The notes under the pieces are model-generated. The model made no database searches, was not told the DNA's origin, and worked only from the letters and a program-made list of their open reading frames with translations. This document shows, in pieces, positions 17,854-27,219 of a DNA stretch of 64,000 nucleotides. How positions within the stretch are numbered: position 1 is the first letter of the stretch; each line of letters starts with the position of its first letter. The translations under genes were made by a program, and so were the position numbers. This DNA is from Litchfieldella qijiaojingensis. Lineage in GTDB: Bacteria > Pseudomonadota > Gammaproteobacteria > Pseudomonadales > Halomonadaceae. The DNA lies in assembly GCF_014651875.1 (NCBI RefSeq), contig NZ_BMXS01000004.1, forward strand, positions 213,586 through 277,585. The letters are read 5' to 3'.

Positions 17854-20115
17854 ATGCTCGATGTTCTTCGTCGCATCGTACAAGAAGTCAACGGGGCGCG
17901 TAATCTGAATGCCGCCCTGTCGACCATGGTGCGTCGTATTCGCAAGGCCATGCGGACCGATGTCTGCTCCTTTTACCTGTTCGATACCGAGCGACAGCGC
18001 CTGGTGTTGATGGAAACCATTGGCCTGCATGCGCAGGCGGTGGGACAAGTGTCTCTACGGCTGGGGGAGGGCCTGGTAGGATTGGTCGCCCAGCGCGAGG
18101 AGCCGCTCAACCTCGAGGATGCCCAGGGCCATCCGCAGTTTCGCTACTTCGCAGAGACCGGCGAAGAGCGCTTTTCCAGTTTCCTTGGCGTGCCGATCAT
18201 CCATCAGCGGCGCATGCTTGGTGTGCTGGTCGTCCAGCAGCAGGACAAGCGACGGTTCGACGAAGGCGATGAAGCCTTTCTGGTGACCATGGCAGCGCAA
18301 TTGGCCGGGGTGCTGGCCCATGCGTTGGCCACCGGCGCGCTCAACCGGCCCAGTCGTGATGTCGGGCAGGCGGTGTTCACCGGCGTGGCGGCCTCGCCGG
18401 GCATGGTCATTGGCGAAGCGTTGGTGATCGCTCCACCGGCCGATCTCGACAACGTGCCCGACCTGATTCCCACCGATATCGACTATGAGATCCAGCGCCT
18501 GAAGGATGCCATCTACCGCGTGCGCGACGAGATCCGTGCCGCTGGGGAACGCCTTGCAAGCCGCATTAGCGCCCAGGAGCTGGCACTGTTCGAAGTCTAT
18601 CAGCAGATGCTTGGTGAGGCCGCGCTGGCGCAGGAGGTCGAGAAGCGCATTCGCGAGGGGCAATGGGCTCCGGGAGCGCTGGCCGACGTGGTGCGTCGCC
18701 ATGTGCAATATATGGAGCGGGTCGACGACGACTACTTGCGCGAGCGGGCGGCGGACGTGCGCGATCTAGGGCGGCGGGTGCTGGCGCATCTGCAGGAAGA
18801 GAGCCAACAGACACCGGATACCTTTCCCGAACGTACTATCCTGGTCGGTGACGAGATCAGCGTGGCGACGCTTGGCGAGGTGCCGCGCGGCAAGCTGGTA
18901 GGTCTGGTCTCGATTCGCGGCTCGAGCACTTCGCACGTGGCGATCCTGGCCCGGGCCATGGGAATTCCCACGGTATTGGGCATGGTCGATCTGCCCTTGC
19001 CGCGTCTCAATGGCGCGCCGGTGATCCTCGATGGGCACCGTGGTCGACTGTTCGTGCGCCCCGACGAGGAGCTGAAAAGCCACTACGAGAGCCTGATCGC
19101 CGAGGAAACGGCGCTGGCCGAGGTGCTCGAACACGAGCAGGACCTGCCCAGCCGTACACCGGACGGCCACGACATGCCGTTGATGGTCAATACCGGCCTG
19201 GCGGTGGACGCGGTGGCCTCGTTGAAGACGCGCATCAGCGGTGTCGGGCTGTATCGCACCGAAGTGCCGTTCATGATCACCGAGCGATTTCCCGGCGAGC
19301 AGGAGCAGACGCGTCTCTACCGTGACCAGCTCGAGAGCTTCGCCCCCTTGCCGGTGGTGATGCGCACCCTCGATATTGGTGGCGACAAGGACTTGCCGTA
19401 TTTCCCCATCGACGAGGCCAACCCCTTCCTGGGCTGGCGCGGCATCCGTGTGACCCTCGACCACCCCGAAGTGCTGATGGTGCAGCTCCGCGCCATGCTG
19501 CGTGCGTCCCAAGGGCTGGACAATCTACAGATCCTGCTGCCGATGGTGACCAATGTCGACGAAGTCGATGACACCCTGAAGCTGATCGAGCGTGCCCAGG
19601 CCGAACTCGCTGAAGAGGATGTGGTGGTCGAGCGCCCCAAGATCGGGGTGATGCTCGAGGTGCCGGCCACACTCTACCAACTCGAGCAATTGGCCGCGCG
19701 AGTCGATTTTTTCTCGGTGGGTAGCAATGACCTGACCCAGTACCTGCTGGCGGTGGATCGCAACAATCCGCGTGTGGCCGAGCTCTACGATGCCTGTCAC
19801 CCGGCGGTGTTGGCCGCCTTGGCGCGCTTGGCCCAGGAAGTCGCTGCCCTGGACATGCCGACCTCGGTCTGTGGTGAGCTGGCTGGTGACCCTGCCGGTG
19901 CCCTATTGCTGATGGGCATGGGCTTCGATGTGCTGTCGATGAACGCCCCGAGCTTGCCGCGGGTGCGCGCCGCCATTCGCCGCGTGCCGCTTGCCTCGGC
20001 CCAGGCGCTGGTGTGCGAAACCCTGCGCCTGGCGACACCCGGCGAGGTGCGTGCGCATCTCGCCGAGCGCATGGGTGAATGGCAGCTTGATCACTTGTTG
20101 CCGCCGAAAGACTGA
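17854..20115 (+). CDS. ptsP: PTS enzyme I-Ntr (PEP-protein phosphotransferase)
   Basis: PtsP transfers phosphate from PEP to NPr in the nitrogen-related phosphotransferase system, which regulates metabolism and potassium transport rather than sugar uptake. The 753-residue protein has a GAF domain (about residues 15-155), an enzyme I N-terminal domain, the phosphohistidine swivel domain with the active His near residue 361 (RGSSTSHVAILARAMGIPTV), and the PEP-binding TIM barrel (VMRTLDIGGDKDLPYF, FFSVGSNDLTQYLLAVDRNN, SVCGELAGDP). Downstream is a REP block. Confidence 0.96.
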   Translation: MLDVLRRIVQEVNGARNLNAALSTMVRRIRKAMRTDVCSFYLFDTERQRLVLMETIGLHAQAVGQVSLRLGEGLVGLVAQREEPLNLEDAQGHPQFRYFAETGEERFSSFLGVPIIHQRRMLGVLVVQQQDKRRFDEGDEAFLVTMAAQLAGVLAHALATGALNRPSRDVGQAVFTGVAASPGMVIGEALVIAPPADLDNVPDLIPTDIDYEIQRLKDAIYRVRDEIRAAGERLASRISAQELALFEVYQQMLGEAALAQEVEKRIREGQWAPGALADVVRRHVQYMERVDDDYLRERAADVRDLGRRVLAHLQEESQQTPDTFPERTILVGDEISVATLGEVPRGKLVGLVSIRGSSTSHVAILARAMGIPTVLGMVDLPLPRLNGAPVILDGHRGRLFVRPDEELKSHYESLIAEETALAEVLEHEQDLPSRTPDGHDMPLMVNTGLAVDAVASLKTRISGVGLYRTEVPFMITERFPGEQEQTRLYRDQLESFAPLPVVMRTLDIGGDKDLPYFPIDEANPFLGWRGIRVTLDHPEVLMVQLRAMLRASQGLDNLQILLPMVTNVDEVDDTLKLIERAQAELAEEDVVVERPKIGVMLEVPATLYQLEQLAARVDFFSVGSNDLTQYLLAVDRNNPRVAELYDACHPAVLAALARLAQEVAALDMPTSVCGELAGDPAGALLLMGMGFDVLSMNAPSLPRVRAAIRRVPLASAQALVCETLRLATPGEVRAHLAERMGEWQLDHLLPPKD

Positions 20116-20152
20116 CGGCGCCACCGAGTCCGTATCCAGGCACCAAGGCCAT

Positions 20153-20415
20153 GTTGGAGCGGCCGTGGCCGCGATGACCATTCCACTCAGGCCGGCCTGA
20201 CGGCCGGATCGCGCAGAAAATCTGCGCTCCCACGAGGGCGGGGGCTGGCGATGTTGCCGTGGTGGGAGCGCAGCTCCGCTGCGCGATGAATGCGACAGCA
20301 TTCCGGGAATGCCGACCTGACGGCCGGATCGCGCAGAGCATCTGCGCTCTTACGAGGGCGGGGGCTGGCGATGTTGCCGTGGTGGGAGCCTTTGCGGAGC
20401 GTTGTGGCCGCGAAG
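20153..20415. repeat. REP block between ptsP and the NRDE gene
   Basis: At least four REP motifs alternate in orientation: 20153-20175, 20208-20233 (inverse), 20262-20287 and 20328-20353 (inverse), with a fifth degenerate copy from 20382. A stretch starting CGAGGGCGGGGGCTGGCGAT occurs twice, 120 bases apart. GACGGCCGGATCGCGCAG recurs as the link between units. No gene is present in 20116-20441. Confidence 0.88.
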
Positions 20416-20441
20416 GTCGTGGCACCCAGGCCGGCCTACCG

Positions 20442-21209
20442 TCATGGTACCTGCAGCGTCGTTTCTCCCTGTGGATCGCCGCCCGGTCCGTAGCGCCGTT
20501 CGCCGATCTCTGCGCTGCCGTCGGCGTACCACGTCAGCCAAGTCATGGCTCGGGTGCCGTAGTCGTCGCCGATGATGAAGAGTGGCGACAGGCGTCTTTC
20601 CAGTTCCTCACCGACGCCGGTATCCGGCAAGCGGTGCGGCTCCTCGGTCGGTCGGCTTTCGCTCATCGCTCTCAGTGCGGCGCGGGGCCAGTCGCCGCTA
20701 TTCAGGCTGTGGGCCAGGCCTTGGCGGGCCAGCTCCACCTTCGGCCAGGGGCTGTCCAGGTCGCCGTTGGAGATGCCGTGGGTGCCCGGTGCGACCGGGA
20801 CCAGATGGATCGACTCGCGACCGCGATGCAGATGCCACAGGCCATGCGAATCGCCGGCCAGCAGGTTGAAGCCGGCATAATGGCTCGCCTGGTGCTTGGC
20901 CAAATCGTCCAGCCAGACATACAGGTCGTCGCATTCCAGGGCTTCGCGCACCAGATGGCCACGGCTGGGAGCATCCGACGGCACCTCGAGTCCCGGGTCG
21001 CGGACGTTGGTGACTGCCGCGAAGCGGCCACGACGGTGTAGCGCCAACCAGGTGCCACCGGCCTGCAGGTCGCGGCCACCAACGATATCCGGAGCGTCCT
21101 CCCAGATACCCAGGGCAGCGCTGGGACGGGCATGGAACTCGTCGCGGTTGGCCACCAGGCGCAGGCGCACTTGATGATCGGGGCGGTAGTCGAAAGCGAT
21201 CAGGCACAT
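20442..21209 (-). CDS. NRDE (TANGO2-like) family protein
   Basis: The 255-residue protein begins MCLIAFDYRP and has the family signature VANRDEFHARPSA, then GGRDLQAGGTWLAL, FAAVTNVRDP and FNLLAGD. NRDE/TANGO2 proteins belong to the Ntn-hydrolase-like fold; Cys2, exposed after removal of Met, is the likely nucleophile. The eukaryotic relative acts in heme or lipid handling, but the bacterial role is unknown. The ATG at 21207-21209 was chosen for Met-Cys; the longer frame upstream reads through a REP block. Confidence 0.85.
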   Translation of the reverse strand: MCLIAFDYRPDHQVRLRLVANRDEFHARPSAALGIWEDAPDIVGGRDLQAGGTWLALHRRGRFAAVTNVRDPGLEVPSDAPSRGHLVREALECDDLYVWLDDLAKHQASHYAGFNLLAGDSHGLWHLHRGRESIHLVPVAPGTHGISNGDLDSPWPKVELARQGLAHSLNSGDWPRAALRAMSESRPTEEPHRLPDTGVGEELERRLSPLFIIGDDYGTRAMTWLTWYADGSAEIGERRYGPGGDPQGETTLQVP

Positions 21210-21270
21210 GGGCGCCACTTTAGCCTGATGTGAAGCTCGCGAAAAGTACGCCGGCTTGGGTGGTATAACC

Positions 21271-21395
21271 ATCGCGCCCACGGGCGCTCCTACAAGGGGG
21301 ACAGTGGCACAGCTTCGTGTAGGAGCCGCCGTGGCGGCGATCCAGCCGCCAGGCTGGCTTACGCGGCATGGCCATCGCGTCCACGGGCGCTCCAA
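21271..21395. repeat. REP block upstream of the NRDE and receiver genes
   Basis: Three REP motifs occur: an inverse copy at 21271-21293, a forward copy at 21319-21341 and an inverse copy at 21373-21395. A GCCGCCAGGCTGGC palindrome lies between the last two. The block lies between two divergent genes, where REPs are less usual because promoters are expected there. Bases 21396-21547 hold no recognised gene. Confidence 0.85.
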
Positions 21396-21547
21396 CATGA
21401 CTTTGGTGCCTGAGTGCAGGCTTGGTGGGAGCTCAGTTTACTGAGCGATTGGCGCCGACAGGCGCCCCTTAGCCGCCATCGACCATGACAGATGCCCCTC
21501 GGTCAACGTACACTCATTGCCATCATCGACCGATCACAGGGACGATA

Positions 21548-22957
21548 ATGCGAGTCGAGAATCGCACGGAAAGCCTCTGGCGCACGCTCATCTGGCCTAC
21601 CTTATGGCCCTTGTTGCTGGTGGAGGCCGGGTTGGTCGTGCTGTGCGTGCTGGCCGGGCTGGTGCTGTGGCAGTCGGCGATGCCGGTACAGCAGGCTTGG
21701 CGCTCCCTGATCTGGCTGATGCTGGCGCTGATGATGGGAACTGGGCTGATCGTGGCGACGTTCCTGATGCTGTTGCGCCACCGTCTGCAACGTTGGGAGA
21801 TCTCGCTTGGGGTGCCCTATGAGCGTCTGGAGCGAGCGCTGCGCGAACTGCACAAGGAGCTGCCCCCTTGGCTCAAGTCGCGGCGATTGATTCCCGACAG
21901 GCCTGCTGCATCGGGGCTGGTCGAGCGCCTCGAATCCCTGCTCGATGGCTTGGAGACCCTGCTGGCCCGGTTCGCCGAACGCCCCCACCTGATGCAGATG
22001 GTGGAGCGTCTGTCGCGGCCGGCGTTCATCGCTCATCACGGCTGTCTCGCCGTTGCCAATAGCGCCTTCGAGCAGGTGATCGGCCGTTCGCTGAACGAGC
22101 TGCGCGGCCTTGATCTGCAATACCTGATGCGTCACGACGACGATGGCGAGGGCAGTGACATCGTCAGGCTACATGACAGCAAGGGTGCCTGGTGGACCTT
22201 TCGCCTGGCCTCTCTGGAAGATCGCAACGACCATACCTTGGGGATTCTGGAAGACGTCAACAGCCAGCAGCAGCGCCTGGCAAAGTTGACTCTCTCGCGG
22301 GACCGGGCGCGTGAGGAGTCGCGTCTCAAGTCGACATATCTGGCGCTGTTGCAACGCGAGCTCGATAACCTGATCCGCGACCTGGCGCAACATGTCGAGG
22401 CCTGCCGTTCGCCGCAGCAGTATGATGTACTGCGTGAGCGTCTCGCCGACCTGGCCACCCTGGTAGCCAATCTCAGCGGCCCCGAGCCCTCCGAACCCAA
22501 TGACACCTCCTTGATCGGCGATAACGAGACGGCCAAGGGGAATTCCTTGGCAACCGGCCGTGCCAGAATCCTGATCGTGGACGATGGGCCAGTGAACACC
22601 ATGTTGGCGCAGCGGGTGCTCGAGGCCAAGGGGTTGGTCGTGGCCACTGCCCAGAGTGGCGAACAAGCCCTGGAACTGGCCGAGAGCGAGCACTATGACC
22701 TGGTGTTCATGGATATCTTCATGCCCGACCTCGATGGCGTTGAAACCAGCCGCCGCTGGCGGCGCCGTGAGGGCGAACGGGTCATAGCCAACCCTAGCGT
22801 GCTGGTGGCGCTGACCGCCAATGCCAGCGATGCGGACCGCGAGCGTTTCTTTGCGGCGGGCATGGACGATTACCTGTCCAAGCCCTATCGACCCCAAGCC
22901 TTGATCGAGATTGTCGAGCGTTGGTTGCCGGACGCCCTGGAGGATGTGCGGCGTTGA
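21548..22957 (+). CDS. Membrane-anchored receiver protein without kinase domain
   Basis: The 469-residue protein has two N-terminal membrane helices (LLLVEAGLVVLCVLAGLVLW and WLMLALMMGTGLIVATFLML), a PAS-like segment at about 160-235, a helix with RLKSTYLALLQRELDNLI, and a C-terminal response-regulator receiver domain with ILIVDDGPVNTML, phosphoacceptor D389 in FMDIFMPDLDG, VALTAN and YLSKPY. The helix looks like a HisKA segment whose phosphorylated His is missing, and no HATPase domain follows. It may derive from a hybrid sensor kinase. Start at 21548 follows CAGGGA; function unknown. Confidence 0.8.
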   Translation: MRVENRTESLWRTLIWPTLWPLLLVEAGLVVLCVLAGLVLWQSAMPVQQAWRSLIWLMLALMMGTGLIVATFLMLLRHRLQRWEISLGVPYERLERALRELHKELPPWLKSRRLIPDRPAASGLVERLESLLDGLETLLARFAERPHLMQMVERLSRPAFIAHHGCLAVANSAFEQVIGRSLNELRGLDLQYLMRHDDDGEGSDIVRLHDSKGAWWTFRLASLEDRNDHTLGILEDVNSQQQRLAKLTLSRDRAREESRLKSTYLALLQRELDNLIRDLAQHVEACRSPQQYDVLRERLADLATLVANLSGPEPSEPNDTSLIGDNETAKGNSLATGRARILIVDDGPVNTMLAQRVLEAKGLVVATAQSGEQALELAESEHYDLVFMDIFMPDLDGVETSRRWRRREGERVIANPSVLVALTANASDADRERFFAAGMDDYLSKPYRPQALIEIVERWLPDALEDVRR

Positions 22958-23754
22958 CCGCTTCGATGCTTTCGATCATGGCCGGGTATCTGGCCATCGG
23001 TGTGCTGGCGGGTACGCTGGCCGGTGTATTCGGCGTTGGCGGCGGGCTGATCATCGTCCCGTCTCTGGTCTTCGCCTTCGGCCTTCAAGGCATCGATCCC
23101 GCGGTGGTCATGCACCTGGCGGTGGGGACATCGCTGGCCACCATCGTGGTCACGGGCGCATCCTCGACCTGGGGGCACGTGCAGAAGGGCGGGGTACGAC
23201 GTGGCTGGTTCCTGGCCCTGTTGCCGGGCTTGATGCTGGGGGCGGTCGCCGGTGTCTGCGTGGCCGGCAATCTTTCCGGCGGATCGTTGGGCACGCTGTT
23301 CGGACTGTTCGTGATCCTGGTTGCCGGTAAGATGGCGCTGGGCCTGGGCCCCAAGTTGGGGGCCGCCGCCCCGGGCCGACTGGCAATGGGCGCGGCCGGG
23401 GGTGTCATTGGGGCCGTCTCGGCGCTATTCGGCATTGGCGGCGGCACGCTGACGGTGCCATGGCTGTCGCGCTGCGGGGCCCGCATGACCGACGCCGTGG
23501 GTACCTCGGCCGCCTGCGGCCTGCCCATCGCCATCTTCGGCGCCATGACCTTCATTGTCGTGGGCTGGGGGAACCCCGAGCTTCCACCCTGGTCCACTGG
23601 TTTCGTATCATGGCCGGCATTCCTGGGTATCGTATTGACCAGCGTGCCTTTCGCGCGCCTGGGCGTGCGCCTGGCGCATGTGTTGCCGGCCCACGTGCTG
23701 CGCCTGGCCTTCGCCACCTTGCTGGCGGGGGTGGGGCTGAGATTTCTTCTGTGA
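22954..23754 (+). CDS. TauE/SafE family membrane exporter
   Basis: The 266-residue protein has about eight membrane helices and two TauE repeats, each with a glycine-rich motif (LAGVFGVGGGLIIVPSLVF and VSALFGIGGGTLTVPWLS). The family exports sulfite, sulfoacetate or other organic anions; the substrate here is unknown. The proposed TTG start at 22954 overlaps the preceding TGA and has GGAGGA nine bases upstream; ATG at 22966 is the alternative. The stop codon is immediately part of the repeat element that follows (TGAAGCTGGAAG). Confidence 0.85.
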   Translation: MTASMLSIMAGYLAIGVLAGTLAGVFGVGGGLIIVPSLVFAFGLQGIDPAVVMHLAVGTSLATIVVTGASSTWGHVQKGGVRRGWFLALLPGLMLGAVAGVCVAGNLSGGSLGTLFGLFVILVAGKMALGLGPKLGAAAPGRLAMGAAGGVIGAVSALFGIGGGTLTVPWLSRCGARMTDAVGTSAACGLPIAIFGAMTFIVVGWGNPELPPWSTGFVSWPAFLGIVLTSVPFARLGVRLAHVLPAHVLRLAFATLLAGVGLRFLL

Positions 23755-23975
23755 AGCTGGAAGAGGGAAGCTGGAAGAGCGGCGCTGCGCGCCTGGAAGT
23801 CGGAAGAACGGCGCTGCGCGCCTGGAAGAAGGAAGGTTGAAGAGCGGTGCTGCGCACCTTGAAGAGTGAAGAAAATACTAGAGAATGCACATCTTCCATC
23901 TTCCATCTTCCATCTTCCATCTTCCGTCTTCCGTCTTCCGTCTTCCGTCTTCCCTCTTCCATCTTCCATCTTCCG
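23752..23975. repeat. Heptanucleotide array H3 (TCTTCCR x 12) with palindromic flank
   Basis: Twelve heptamers fill 23892-23975: four TCTTCCA, four TCTTCCG, one TCTTCCC, two TCTTCCA and one TCTTCCG. On the other strand these are GAAGATG/GAAGACG types. The left flank (23752-23880) is rich in GAAG and holds three copies of a module with GGCGCTGCGCGCC-like palindromes. It starts at the TGA stop of the TauE gene and ends 31 bases before lgt. Confidence 0.93.
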
Positions 23976-24006
23976 GCTTGGTTTCTGAATTCATCAAGGA
24001 TCCTGC

Positions 24007-24798
24007 ATGCTGACCTACCCCAATATCGATCCCGTGGCCATCCAGATTGGCCCGCTCGCCGTCCATTGGTATGGCCTGATGTACGTGGTCGGTTTCCTGG
24101 CCGCCTGGTGGCTGGGGCGCCGTCGCGCAGCGAGGATCGGCCTGACCGGCGAGGACATAGGCGATCTGCTGTTCTATGGCGCGATAGGCGTGGTCGCAGG
24201 TGGGCGCTTGGGCTATGTACTGTTCTACGGACTGGACCGGCTGCTGGATAACCCCTTGTGGCTATTCCAGGTCTGGGACGGCGGCATGAGCTTCCATGGC
24301 GGGCTGATCGGGGTGCTGCTTGCCGCCTGGCTGTTCGCCCGCAAGCACCGGCTGGCGTTTTTCCAGCTTACCGACTTCGTCGCGCCGCTGGTGCCGATCG
24401 GCCTGGGGGCGGGGCGTATCGGCAACTTCATCAATCATGAGCTGCCAGGGCGGGTCACCGAGCTGCCCTGGGGCATGCCGTTCCCCAGCATGGGACCCGA
24501 GCCCCGCCACCCGTCGTCACTGTACGAAGCGCTGCTCGAAGGCGCATTGCTGTTCGCGATCCTATGGTTCGTCTCGGCCACGCCGCGCTCACGGGGCATG
24601 ATTTCCGGGCTGTTCCTGCTGCTGTACGGCGTGTTCCGTTTCAGCGTCGAGTTCGTGCGCCTGCCCGACGCCCATATCGGTTTCATTGCCTTCGGCTGGG
24701 TTACCATGGGCATGCTGCTCACCCTGCCGATGATCGCCGCCGGGTTGGCACTGATCGCCTGGTCGTGCGGTCAACCGGTGGATGCCAAAATACCGTAA
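24007..24798 (+). CDS. lgt: Prolipoprotein diacylglyceryl transferase
   Basis: Lgt transfers a diacylglyceryl group from phosphatidylglycerol to the lipobox cysteine of prolipoproteins in the inner membrane. The 263-residue protein has about seven membrane spans and the family motifs [23 protein letters not shown] and [22 protein letters not shown] precedes the ATG. It lies directly after heptamer array H3, and thyA follows after about 130 bases, the order seen in E. coli. Confidence 0.97.
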   Translation: MLTYPNIDPVAIQIGPLAVHWYGLMYVVGFLAAWWLGRRRAARIGLTGEDIGDLLFYGAIGVVAGGRLGYVLFYGLDRLLDNPLWLFQVWDGGMSFHGGLIGVLLAAWLFARKHRLAFFQLTDFVAPLVPIGLGAGRIGNFINHELPGRVTELPWGMPFPSMGPEPRHPSSLYEALLEGALLFAILWFVSATPRSRGMISGLFLLLYGVFRFSVEFVRLPDAHIGFIAFGWVTMGMLLTLPMIAAGLALIAWSCGQPVDAKIP

Positions 24799-24926
24799 GG
24801 CAAGTGTGGGCCAGAGCATCCGTCGCTGCGACAAGTACCGACAAGCACCCGGTAGCCTCGGCCCCGGCCGAGAAGTACACTAGGCAGTCCATTTCACCTC
24901 ACCATCTCACCGCTATTGGACATCCC

Positions 24927-25748
24927 GTGATTGCGACTTCTTCGCCTGCACTCGAGCAACCCTACCTGGATCTGATGCGCCATGTGCTCGAACATGGCGT
25001 GGCCAAGCACGATCGCACCGGCGTCGGTACGCGCAGTGTGTTCGGCCACCAGATGCGCTTCGACCTGGCGCGCGGCTTTCCGCTGCTGACCACCAAGAAG
25101 CTGCACCTGCGCTCGATCGTTCACGAGCTGTTGTGGTTCCTGACCGGCGATACCAATATCGGTTACCTCAAGGAGCACGGCGTCAGCATCTGGGACGAGT
25201 GGGCCGACGAGAGCGGCGAGCTGGGCCCGGTCTACGGCTACCAGTGGCGTAGCTGGCCGAAGCCCGATGGCGGCCATGTCGACCAGATCGCCAACGTCAT
25301 CGAGCAGATCAAGCGCAACCCAGATTCGCGGCGGCTGATCGTTTCGGCCTGGAACCCGGCGCTGGTCGACGAGATGGCGCTGCCGCCGTGTCACGCGCTA
25401 TTCCAGTTCTACGTCGCCGAGGGGCGGCTGTCGTGCCAGCTCTACCAGCGCAGCGCCGACATCTTTCTCGGCGTGCCGTTCAACATCGCCAGCTATGCGC
25501 TACTCACCTGCATGGTCGCCCAGGTCTGCGACCTGGAGCCGGGCGAGTTTATCCACACCCTCGGCGATGCGCATCTCTACTCGAATCACCTCGAACAGGC
25601 CAAGCTGCAGCTCTCGCGCACCCCGCGCCCGGCGCCGCGCCTGGTGCTCAATCGCGATGTTCGCGACCTGTTTGCCTTTCGTTTCGAGGACATTCGCATC
25701 GAAGGCTACGAGCCGCATCCGCACATCAAGGCCGAGGTGGCGGTATGA
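24927..25748 (+). CDS. thyA: Thymidylate synthase
   Basis: ThyA methylates dUMP to dTMP with methylene-tetrahydrofolate. The 273-residue product covers the whole family: [44 protein letters not shown], the catalytic cysteine in [33 protein letters not shown] and a C-terminal end [15 protein letters not shown]. The GTG at 24927 best fits the expected length although its ribosome binding site is weak; ORF extensions upstream overlap lgt. The stop overlaps the folA start, joining the two enzymes of thymidylate and folate recycling. Confidence 0.95.
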   Translation: MIATSSPALEQPYLDLMRHVLEHGVAKHDRTGVGTRSVFGHQMRFDLARGFPLLTTKKLHLRSIVHELLWFLTGDTNIGYLKEHGVSIWDEWADESGELGPVYGYQWRSWPKPDGGHVDQIANVIEQIKRNPDSRRLIVSAWNPALVDEMALPPCHALFQFYVAEGRLSCQLYQRSADIFLGVPFNIASYALLTCMVAQVCDLEPGEFIHTLGDAHLYSNHLEQAKLQLSRTPRPAPRLVLNRDVRDLFAFRFEDIRIEGYEPHPHIKAEVAV

Positions 25749-26278
25749 GTGACGAAACGCCGAATGTCGAGACCGTCGTCCCGGTGGCAATGATCGCTGC
25801 CATGGCGCGCAACCGGGTGATCGGCGTCGACAATAAATTGCCCTGGTACCTGCCCGAGGATCTCAAATTCTTCAAGCGCATGACCCAGGGCAAGCCGCTG
25901 GTGATGGGGCGCAAGACCTTCGATTCCATCGGCCGCGCGCTGCCGGGGCGGCTCAATGTCGTCGTCAGCCGCGACCCCCATTTCGAACCACCCGGGGTGC
26001 GGGTATGCCGTGATCTGGCCAGCGCTCTTGATCTTGCCGACAAGCAGGCGATCATCGACGGCGTGGAAGAGATCATGGTCATGGGCGGCGCGCAGATCTA
26101 CGTCCAGGCGTTGCCCTGGGCCTCGCGGCTGTACCTCACCGAGGTCGATATCGACGTCGAAGGCGACGCCCGCTTTCCCGAGCTGGACATGACCGAGTGG
26201 CGGGAAGTGCAACGCGTTCCCGGTGAGCCCCGCGAAGGGCAACCGGCTTATGCTTTCGTCGTATACGAGCGCCGCTAA
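25745..26278 (+). CDS. folA: Dihydrofolate reductase
   Basis: FolA reduces dihydrofolate, the by-product of ThyA, to tetrahydrofolate with NADPH. The 177-residue protein shows [50 protein letters not shown] and [11 protein letters not shown], the expected folate- and NADPH-binding motifs. A short non-conserved N-terminal extension precedes VPVAMIAAM. The ATG at 25745 overlaps the thyA stop (ATGA), so translation is probably coupled. A terminator follows at 26333. Confidence 0.96.
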   Translation: MSDETPNVETVVPVAMIAAMARNRVIGVDNKLPWYLPEDLKFFKRMTQGKPLVMGRKTFDSIGRALPGRLNVVVSRDPHFEPPGVRVCRDLASALDLADKQAIIDGVEEIMVMGGAQIYVQALPWASRLYLTEVDIDVEGDARFPELDMTEWREVQRVPGEPREGQPAYAFVVYERR

Positions 26279-26332
26279 TGGCACATGCTGTTTGTCAGGA
26301 ATGCCAAGCTGACACAGACTATTGAATCAAGT

Positions 26333-26361
26333 GGGCCCGGCGTCAGGCGCCGGCCTTTTTC
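26333..26361 (+). terminator. Terminator after folA
   Basis: GGGCCCGGCG and CGCCGGCC form a GC-rich stem with one bulged base, followed by TTTTT. It also separates folA from the ProQ/FinO-domain gene, whose start lies only 12 bases further on. Confidence 0.7.
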
Positions 26362-26373
26362 GGGAAGTGCTGC

Positions 26374-27219
26374 ATGGAGGGCATGCCCTTGATCCCTCAA
26401 CTCATCGACGCGCTGGAACGGCAGGCCGACAAGGGACTATTGGAACTCCTCGATGCTCGGGCGACGATCAAGGTATTGGAAGCGCGCAACCGCGAGCTTC
26501 AGGAACAGAATCGCGAGCTTCACGAACAGCTCGAGGCGCACAAGCATGCCCACGTGACCGCCGGCCGCCGCCAGGGCCTGGCGGCGTTGATGGCGCGCCG
26601 ACCCAGGCACCACACCTCGACGAGCGAGCCGGGCAGCGACACTCCCCACCACGATGCCAGGCCGCAAGCCGTACCGAGCGAGGGAGAGCCCCTTTCCGCA
26701 TCGCCGCCGGCCCCATCCCACACACCGGCCGAGCCCGCCCACCGCGACGAACCGCCACCGGCATCCGCAAGCGACTCCGACATGGACCAAGGCCCGCAGA
26801 GCCGCTTGCCGATCGGCGAAGCACCATCCCCCCAGGCGCTGCTCGACGAGTGGTACCACCGCTATACCGAGACCTTCTTCAAGGGCCACACCCGGCCGCT
26901 CAAGGTCGGCATCCACGAGGACCTGGTGGCCCGTGAGCCGTGGCCGGAGAAACTGGTGCGCCGCGCGCTGGCCTGCTACGTGCACCTGCCGCGCTATCTC
27001 AAGGCGGTGCGTGCCGGCGCCGAACGCGTGGGGCTCGATGGCGAGAGCGCCGGGGTGGTGACCGAAGGCGAGGCCAAGTACGCCCGCAAGCAGCTCGACG
27101 ACCTGCAGGCGCAGAACCGTACCCGCCAGGCCAAGCGCCGCGAACGCCAGCGCCAGCAGGAGAAGGAGGAGCGGTTGGAGAAGAAGATTAGTGAGCTTCT
27201 CGCCAAGCATGAGCGGTGA
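26374..27219 (+). CDS. ProQ/FinO-domain RNA-binding protein
   Basis: The 281-residue protein has an N-terminal coiled coil (about residues 25-55, ARNRELQEQNRELHEQLE), a long Pro/Ser/Ala-rich linker with low complexity (about 65-145), and a ProQ/FinO domain (about 150-235: RPLKVGIHEDLVAR, RRALACYVHLPRYLKAV), then a charged Arg/Glu/Lys tail. ProQ/FinO domains bind structured small RNAs and mRNA 3' ends. The coiled coil suggests oligomer formation. ATG at 26374 or 26383 are both possible. The TGA stop merges into repeat array H4. Confidence 0.85.
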   Translation: MEGMPLIPQLIDALERQADKGLLELLDARATIKVLEARNRELQEQNRELHEQLEAHKHAHVTAGRRQGLAALMARRPRHHTSTSEPGSDTPHHDARPQAVPSEGEPLSASPPAPSHTPAEPAHRDEPPPASASDSDMDQGPQSRLPIGEAPSPQALLDEWYHRYTETFFKGHTRPLKVGIHEDLVAREPWPEKLVRRALACYVHLPRYLKAVRAGAERVGLDGESAGVVTEGEAKYARKQLDDLQAQNRTRQAKRRERQRQQEKEERLEKKISELLAKHER

